11,447 bases of DNA from Desulfobacteraceae bacterium (lineage in GTDB: Bacteria > Desulfobacterota > Desulfobacteria > Desulfobacterales > Desulfobacteraceae): contig JAFLJU010000564.1 in the NCBI GenBank assembly GCA_022712835.1, forward strand, positions 1-11,447, read 5' to 3'. Of the stretch, positions 7,031-11,447 are shown piece after piece. A model generated the notes under the pieces. That model had not been told where the DNA came from. It saw only the letters and a program-made list of their open reading frames with translations, and ran no database searches. Position numbers and translations under genes: made by a program. How positions within the stretch are numbered: position 1 is the first letter of the stretch; every line of letters starts with the position of its first letter.

Positions 7031-7066
7031 ACAATATTTACTATATATAAATTCATCCAAAGTCAA
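7031..7066 (-). promoter_or_regulatory. Predicted sigma70-type promoter of the ilvB-ilvN-cimA-leuA operon
   Basis: On the minus strand a -35 word TTGACT (7066-7061) is followed by TATAGT (7045-7040, spacing 15) or TAGTAA (7043-7038, spacing 17) as -10. Transcription would start near 7032, leaving a leader of about 20 nt before the leader-peptide ATG. The position, orientation and spacing to the attenuator agree, which supports it beyond the match of the hexamers. Confidence 0.65.
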
Positions 7067-7086
7067 GGAAAAAACCACCTCCTTGA
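7063..7086. repeat. Inverted repeat overlapping the ilv promoter -35 element
   Basis: TCAAGGA (7063-7069) and TCCTTGA (7080-7086) are perfect 7-bp inverted repeats around a 10-bp spacer. The left half overlaps the -35 hexamer. The size and position suit a dimeric regulator's operator, but nothing in the window identifies a protein that would bind it, and a 7-bp repeat can arise by chance in AT-rich DNA. Confidence 0.3.
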
Positions 7087-7139
7087 ATAATAAATTCTTC
7101 CACAAATGAAGATACAAATTAGATTTGCAATTAGAACTT

Positions 7140-7211
7140 GGTTTGGTTATACTTCTCATTAAGATTATCGGCATCCTGTAAGATATACAAATTTAATATA
7201 TCAACCAAACC
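7140..7211. repeat. Widely spaced inverted repeat in the divergent intergenic region
   Basis: GGTTTGGTT (7140-7148) and AACCAAACC (7203-7211) are perfect 9-bp inverted repeats 54 bp apart, between the ilv promoter and the kinase gene. They could be paired binding sites or chance. Nothing else that can be supported is seen in the AT-rich 7087-7227 stretch. Confidence 0.3.
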
Positions 7212-7227
7212 TACTTATATAATAAAT

Positions 7228-7253
7228 TTGCTCAGAAAAGTTCATTATATAAT
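7228..7253 (+). promoter_or_regulatory. Possible promoter of the hybrid kinase gene
   Basis: A perfect -10 word TATAAT lies at 7248-7253. The -35 is poor: TTGCTC (7228-7233) is only 14 bp away, and at 17 bp the sequence is AATTTG. If active, transcription would begin near 7260, which fits a start codon at 7282 better than the GTG at 7264. Confidence 0.4.
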
Positions 7254-7281
7254 AGTGTATTAAGTGGTCTTGAATTTAGCC

Positions 7282-9906
7282 ATGTCAAATAAAACATTAC
7301 TTACCCAGTTTTCATACCTTATTTCCGGGACTCTTTTTGTCCTTACCGGACTTGCAGTCTATGCAAAAGCAAGTCTTCTGGTGATTTGCGGCGGTTGTCT
7401 GTTGTTTGTCTGGGGGATCAATCATTATGGTTTGATCCTGAAAGATCGGTTGGAATATGCCGGTCATATACTCATCAGTCTTTTTTTTATATTTTCAATT
7501 TTGTTTGTTTGTCTCACCGGTGGCTTTTATAGCCCCGGTCTATTGATCTTGTTTTTCATGCCTGTTTTGACCATCCTGTTTTCTGGAAAAAACTCAATGG
7601 CCTTCTACAATAGCTGCGTCCTTGTTTTTCTATGTTTGCTCTATCTTGGACCATCATGGGGCCCAGGAGAGTTGAATATTAATCAATACCGATTTTTTTT
7701 TACTTTGGTTGCTTTTGGACTGTATGCCGGTGGCATGGGGCTGATCATTGGCCAGAATCACAGGGATCGAAAATTATTGGCAACATGCCGGACCCAGATT
7801 CAACAGGTATCCGAGGATGCCCAGACTGCCCTTAAAATCAAAGACCGATTTCTGGCCAATATGAGCCATGAAATTCGAAATCCCATGAACGGGATTATCG
7901 GTATGATGCACGTATTGCTGGATTCTGATCTTGATGATGAGCAGCGGCATTATTCCAAGATTGTTTACAACAGCACCCGTGCATTATTGTCCATTGTGAA
8001 CGATATCCTTGATCTGTCTAAAATTGAGTCTGGCAAACTGGAGTTTGATATCATCTCCTTTGATCTTGAGATAGCCATTCGGGACATTGTCGCTTTGCCC
8101 GAACTCCAGGCCCGTCAAAAAGGCATTGAATTTACCTACGCCATTGACTCCTCGGTGCCCAGGCTTTTAAAAGGCGATATTGGAAGGATTCGTCAGATTA
8201 TTCTCAATTTAACGGGAAATGCCATTAAATTCACAGAAGACGGCAGCATCTGTCTGAATGTTACCCTGGGATCCCAAGATGAAAAACCAAATGAAAAATT
8301 AGATGAAAAACCAGATAATCCAGTGCCCTGGCTTCATTTCAGCGTGGATGACACGGGGATCGGTATCAAGGAAGAGAAAATTTTGTCTTTATTCGGTTCC
8401 TTTACCCAGGCAGATGCCTCCATTACCAAGAAATTTGGGGGAACCGGCCTGGGCCTTTCCATTGCAAAATTGTTGGTAGAAAAAATGGGGGGTAAAATCG
8501 GGGCGGAAAGTATTGAGATGGTTGGCAGTACCTTCTGGTTTGACCTGCCTCTGGAAAAACAATCCCAGGGAGAAATTTCTTTTAACCTTTCCAGCCTTCC
8601 GGTTAAGGATTATAAAATTCTGGTCATCAGCGATAACACTACATTGGGAAAAACTTTTGATGACAATCTATCCGCCCTTGATATCTCCTATGAACAGGCA
8701 TTGGATGATGTGGAAGCCCTTGAAATGCTTAAATGGGCCCAGGATGATAATATGCCTTTTCACCTCATCATCATGGAGGCCCAGGAATCCGATCAATATG
8801 CAAGGCTTTTGGGAGAAAGGATTCAAAATGACCCTCAATTTGAACATTTAAAGATGATTCTTTTGACCGCAGTGGGCCAGAAAGGAGACGCAAGGGTTTT
8901 TGAAGAAATCGGGTTCCTAGCATTTTTAAGCAAACCCGTAGAAAAAAGTGTGCTGTCCGACTGTATCAAATCGGTATTATCCATTCATGGGAGCAATAAA
9001 ACAATTGGTCTGCCGATCATTACCCGGTACTCTCTTGAAGAGACCAAAAAACATTCTCGCAGAATTCTGATTGTGGAGGACATGGAGACCAATCTGTTAA
9101 CCGCCAAAGCCCTGATCGGCAAGCAGGGATATTACACCGATGAAGCAAGAAATGGAGAACAGGCAGTCCAACAATATAAAGACAATCCCTACAATTTGAT
9201 TTTAATGGATTGTCAGATGCCGGTGATGGACGGGTTAGAGGCCACGCGATTGATCCGGATTTATGAAAAAGAGCAGGGGCTAGCGCCTGTTCCCATCATT
9301 GCCATGACCGGCAACGCCTTTGAAAGCGATCGGGAACGCTGTTTTAAGGCCGGTATGGATGATTTTCTCTCCAAGCCTGTGGAACCGGATATCCTGGCCA
9401 GAAAAATACAGATACATCTGGAGGAAAAGGTGCTTCGAAAGATCCTGAATCGTATTGACCCAGACGGTATTGAACCAGACGGTATCGAACCCAACGGTGT
9501 CGAACCAGATAGTATTGTAGAAGACAGTATAGACCTTGAAGAGACTGTGTTTGGAGAAGATATTTCCCAATTAAATGGGGCCCAACGTTTTAATAAGGCC
9601 AAATTATTTGAACGGTTTGGCAACGATGAAGAGTTGATCCAGGTTGTATTGGATGCTTTTCTTGAGGAGGCACCTGAATTGATCGTAAAAATTAAAACAG
9701 CACTTGATAATGGAGATACGGATTTGATCAAAGCCCATGCCCATGCCTTGAAGGGATCTGCAGCAAATGTGAATGCCGATATTTTGAAAGAGATGGCCTT
9801 GCGCTTGGAGCAGGATGCAAATCAAGGGGAATTGGTTTCAATATCACAGATTTTTTCGGATATTGAAGAAGAATTTCATACCTTTAGCAAGGAAGCCACG
9901 TCGTGA
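7282..9906 (+). CDS. Membrane hybrid histidine kinase with two receiver domains and a C-terminal Hpt
   Basis: Residues are numbered from the ATG at 7282 (874 aa). About six hydrophobic helices fill residues 5-157 with very short loops, so sensing is probably within the membrane. A HisKA domain follows with phosphoacceptor His196 in [13 protein letters not shown]. The HATPase_c domain has [11 protein letters not shown] (Asn313), VDDTGIGI (355-362) and [12 protein letters not shown] first receiver-like domain (about 443-566) is degenerate, with IMEAQES (Glu499) where LMDxxMP is expected, though the Lys551 of LSKP is kept. A second receiver (about 593-714) is complete: Glu599/Asp600, Asp643 in [11 protein letters not shown], Thr676, Lys698. 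The C-terminal Hpt (about 764-864) has His821 in [10 protein letters not shown]. The implied relay is His196 to Asp643 to His821, then to the adjacent regulator. The start is uncertain: no good ribosome binding site precedes this ATG, and an in-frame GTG at 7264 is an alternative. The ligand is unknown. Confidence 0.9.
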   Translation: MSNKTLLTQFSYLISGTLFVLTGLAVYAKASLLVICGGCLLFVWGINHYGLILKDRLEYAGHILISLFFIFSILFVCLTGGFYSPGLLILFFMPVLTILFSGKNSMAFYNSCVLVFLCLLYLGPSWGPGELNINQYRFFFTLVAFGLYAGGMGLIIGQNHRDRKLLATCRTQIQQVSEDAQTALKIKDRFLANMSHEIRNPMNGIIGMMHVLLDSDLDDEQRHYSKIVYNSTRALLSIVNDILDLSKIESGKLEFDIISFDLEIAIRDIVALPELQARQKGIEFTYAIDSSVPRLLKGDIGRIRQIILNLTGNAIKFTEDGSICLNVTLGSQDEKPNEKLDEKPDNPVPWLHFSVDDTGIGIKEEKILSLFGSFTQADASITKKFGGTGLGLSIAKLLVEKMGGKIGAESIEMVGSTFWFDLPLEKQSQGEISFNLSSLPVKDYKILVISDNTTLGKTFDDNLSALDISYEQALDDVEALEMLKWAQDDNMPFHLIIMEAQESDQYARLLGERIQNDPQFEHLKMILLTAVGQKGDARVFEEIGFLAFLSKPVEKSVLSDCIKSVLSIHGSNKTIGLPIITRYSLEETKKHSRRILIVEDMETNLLTAKALIGKQGYYTDEARNGEQAVQQYKDNPYNLILMDCQMPVMDGLEATRLIRIYEKEQGLAPVPIIAMTGNAFESDRERCFKAGMDDFLSKPVEPDILARKIQIHLEEKVLRKILNRIDPDGIEPDGIEPNGVEPDSIVEDSIDLEETVFGEDISQLNGAQRFNKAKLFERFGNDEELIQVVLDAFLEEAPELIVKIKTALDNGDTDLIKAHAHALKGSAANVNADILKEMALRLEQDANQGELVSISQIFSDIEEEFHTFSKEATS
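8278..8322 (+). repeat. 12-bp in-frame tandem repeat inside the kinase ATPase domain
   Basis: Three 12-bp units (GATGAAAAACCA, AATGAAAAATTA, GATGAAAAACCA) plus a partial fourth encode [15 protein letters not shown] at residues 333-347. They lie between the N-box and the DDTGIGI motif, a place where a surface loop is tolerated. The units are nearly identical at DNA level, which suggests recent slippage expansion. Confidence 0.75.
9454..9528 (+). repeat. 15-bp in-frame tandem repeat in the REC-Hpt linker
   Basis: Five consecutive 15-bp units encode [25 protein letters not shown] (residues 725-749) between the second receiver and the Hpt domain. The first four are close at DNA level, with a consensus near ATTGAACCAGACGGT. 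The repeat makes an acidic, Pro/Gly-containing flexible linker. It keeps the frame, so copy-number change would lengthen or shorten the linker without breaking the protein. Confidence 0.8.
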
Positions 9907-11051
9907 TTGATATTGAAAGTATGTCAATTTTAGTTGTGGATGATATGAAAAGCATGCGGCTGACCATACGGAAAATGCTGAGGAATCTTGATATCGGAAA
10001 AACTCTCAGGTTTGCAGAAAATGGAAAAGAGGGGCTTTCGGTCTTGAGCAATACTCCCTGTGATCTTGCCATTATTGATTGGAATATGCCGGTGATGAAC
10101 GGGACCGAGATGATGAGCATGATCCGGAAAGATAAGGCCCTGAGAGATATGTCGGTCATCATGGTGACCGCAGAAAATGAACGCGATATTGTTTCCGAGG
10201 TTGCGGAGAGTGAAATTGATGGCTATCTGTTAAAACCCCTGACTCTTGAAGCTCTGGATAGAAAAATCAAGGCGGTTGTGGAGAGTGCCAATCATCCAGA
10301 CCAGGCCACCAAATATTTGCTGAATGCCCGGGAGCGTGAAGAGGCAGAAGATTATGATGGCGCCATTGAACAGATCCGGCTGGCGTTAACTCACAAGCCC
10401 TCTGCATCCAGGATTTTGCGAAGGCTGGGCTTGGTTCACTTTAAAATTGGTAAGTCCGGAATTGGTGAAAAATGTTTGCAAAAGGCCATGTCGGTCAACA
10501 GCCAGGATACCATTACCCGTGATGTTCTGGCTCGATTCTATTTGAAAAAAAATGAATATGAAAAAGCGGCCCGGATTTATCTTGAAATCATGTCCCTGAG
10601 TACCCGGTATTTTAATACGGCCATGATTCTTGGAGAAAAGTTGATGGGGAGCGGATATAAATCTTTGGGCATTGAACTGTTTAAAAAGGTGATGGTCAGA
10701 TCCGGTAAAAAGCTTTCTTTCCAGGATGCCATTATTGATATTTGTCTGAATAACGGGGAGTATGATTACCCGAAAAATCTATTGGCGATGGCGATTAATG
10801 ACAATCCTTCAAATTATGATCTTATTCATCGGGCAGGGGTTGTATTTTATGATACCGGTGATTTTGAGCAAGCCTTGAAATATTTTAGAAATGTGGATTC
10901 CCATAGGGGCAATCATGTCCAAGCAAAACTTTATATTGCTAAAATTTATCATATGAACGGAAAAGTGCTGAAAGCGGACGATTACCTCAACCAGATTCTC
11001 CGCATTGATCCGCACAATCCAGAAGCCCTTGATTTAAGAAGGGAGTTATAA
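9903..11051 (+). CDS. Response regulator with receiver domain and TPR-repeat output region
   Basis: The N-terminal receiver (about 6-125) is complete: Asp13/Asp14 in [10 protein letters not shown], phosphoacceptor Asp59 in [12 protein letters not shown], Thr89 in MVTAEN and Lys111 in YLLKPLT. It is CheY-like. Residues 135-382 form tetratricopeptide-type helical repeats (for example [58 protein letters not shown]), with no DNA-binding or enzymatic output domain, so the output is probably protein-protein interaction. The GTG start at 9903 overlaps the kinase stop as GTGA and has AAGGAAG at good spacing; an ATG at 9921 is a weaker alternative because the GTG has the ribosome binding site. Overlap with the kinase gene makes it the likely phosphate acceptor from the kinase Hpt. 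The partner protein and the process controlled are unknown. Confidence 0.9.
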   Translation: MIDIESMSILVVDDMKSMRLTIRKMLRNLDIGKTLRFAENGKEGLSVLSNTPCDLAIIDWNMPVMNGTEMMSMIRKDKALRDMSVIMVTAENERDIVSEVAESEIDGYLLKPLTLEALDRKIKAVVESANHPDQATKYLLNAREREEAEDYDGAIEQIRLALTHKPSASRILRRLGLVHFKIGKSGIGEKCLQKAMSVNSQDTITRDVLARFYLKKNEYEKAARIYLEIMSLSTRYFNTAMILGEKLMGSGYKSLGIELFKKVMVRSGKKLSFQDAIIDICLNNGEYDYPKNLLAMAINDNPSNYDLIHRAGVVFYDTGDFEQALKYFRNVDSHRGNHVQAKLYIAKIYHMNGKVLKADDYLNQILRIDPHNPEALDLRREL

Positions 11052-11077
11052 CCAGATTTTTTGAAAGGGCAGCACCT

Positions 11078-11447
11078 TTACAATTTGCCTGCCGATACAT
11101 GGTTGATGGAGGAGGCCATGTAGCCTGCGCCAAATCCATTGTCTATGTTCACCACCGCAATATTGGAACTACAGGAATTGAGCATGCCCAGAAGGGCGGT
11201 CATCCCGTTGAAGCTGGTGCCATAGCCAATACTTGTGGGAACCGCAATCACCGGGGCTTTGACCATGCCAGCCACGACACTTGGCAGGGCGCCTTCCATG
11301 CCAGCGATCACAATGATCACACTGGCTTCAAAAATTATGTCCTTATGGGCAAATAGTCTGTGAATTCCGGCAACACCGACATCAAAAAGTGTCTCCACTT
11401 CATTTCCCATGGCCTGGGCCGTGAGGGATGCTTCTTTTGCCACGGGA
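11078..11447 (-). CDS. larB: Nickel pincer cofactor biosynthesis protein LarB, C-terminal part (truncated by window edge)
   Basis: LarB carboxylates and hydrolyses nicotinic acid adenine dinucleotide in the first step of nickel-pincer nucleotide synthesis, the cofactor of lactate racemase and related enzymes. The visible C-terminal 122 codons carry the PurE-like core of the family: [66 protein letters not shown] and [15 protein letters not shown]. The frame is open through the right edge, so the start and N-terminal domain lie outside. The GTG at 11443 is an internal codon, since the preceding Pro continues the family motif. It converges on the response-regulator gene with a 26-bp gap. Related LarB/LarC partners would be expected outside the window. 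The product is confident; whether the organism uses it for lactate racemase or for another LarA-like enzyme is not visible. Confidence 0.88.
   Translation of the reverse strand, partial: PVAKEASLTAQAMGNEVETLFDVGVAGIHRLFAHKDIIFEASVIIVIAGMEGALPSVVAGMVKAPVIAVPTSIGYGTSFNGMTALLGMLNSCSSNIAVVNIDNGFGAGYMASSINHVSAGKL

Noticed and set aside
6748..7066. T-box or metabolite riboswitch as the ilv leader mechanism
   Set aside because: I see no T-box antiterminator or specifier-loop sequence. The control-codon-rich ORF and the overlapping terminator/antiterminator point to ribosome-mediated attenuation.
6920..7174. 84-codon minus-strand ORF covering the ilv leader, ending KGLLVA
   Set aside because: It starts upstream of the predicted promoter, has no family resemblance, and its frame lacks the Ile/Leu/Val run. 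The 27-codon ORF in another frame explains the region far better.
11064..11079. Small AAAGG/CCTTT hairpin between the response regulator and larB
   Set aside because: The stem is only 5 bp, has no U-tract on either strand, and overlaps the larB stop codon. It is too weak to call a terminator.
1..11447. CRISPR arrays, insertion sequences, tRNA or rRNA genes, phage genes
   Set aside because: No spaced direct repeats of CRISPR type, no transposase or integrase, and no tRNA- or rRNA-like sequence was recognised on either strand by eye.

Overview
The window looks like chromosomal DNA from an anaerobic, sulfate-reducer-type Desulfobacterota (Desulfobacteraceae-like) bacterium. This is inferred from the gene mix (citramalate synthase next to 2-isopropylmalate synthase, large hybrid kinases, a LarB protein), the moderate GC content and the protein style. 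It is not proven by a marker gene.

Layout. (1) Positions 1-1363 hold a class I SAM-dependent methyltransferase (+), then a short decayed stretch that resembles the N-terminus of a cobalamin-independent methionine synthase (MetE-like) protein, interrupted by stop codons. (2) Positions 1364-7065 on the minus strand are a branched-chain amino-acid operon transcribed right to left: promoter, leader peptide, attenuator, ilvB, ilvN, cimA, leuA, then a terminator-like hairpin. (3) Positions 7264-11051 on the plus strand are a divergently transcribed two-gene phosphorelay: a membrane hybrid histidine kinase (HisKA-HATPase-degenerate REC-REC-Hpt) that overlaps by 4 bp a response regulator with a TPR output region. 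(4) The right edge (11078-11447, minus) is the C-terminal part of larB, convergent with the response regulator.

How the genes work together. IlvB and IlvN form acetolactate/acetohydroxybutyrate synthase. CimA makes citramalate from pyruvate and acetyl-CoA, giving a threonine-independent entry into isoleucine. LeuA starts the leucine branch. ilvC, ilvD and leuBCD are not in this window.

The most striking item is the operon leader. A 27-codon ORF at 7011-6928 (minus), not marked by any long ORF, encodes a peptide whose residues 8-20 are ILLVLIIVEVIIL, 12 of 13 being Ile, Leu or Val. It ends just before a strong intrinsic terminator (6851-6903). The segment around its stop codon can pair with the 5' arm of the terminator to form an antiterminator. 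Together these form a complete ribosome-mediated transcription attenuator, built like the enterobacterial ilv and leu attenuators but apparently of independent sequence.
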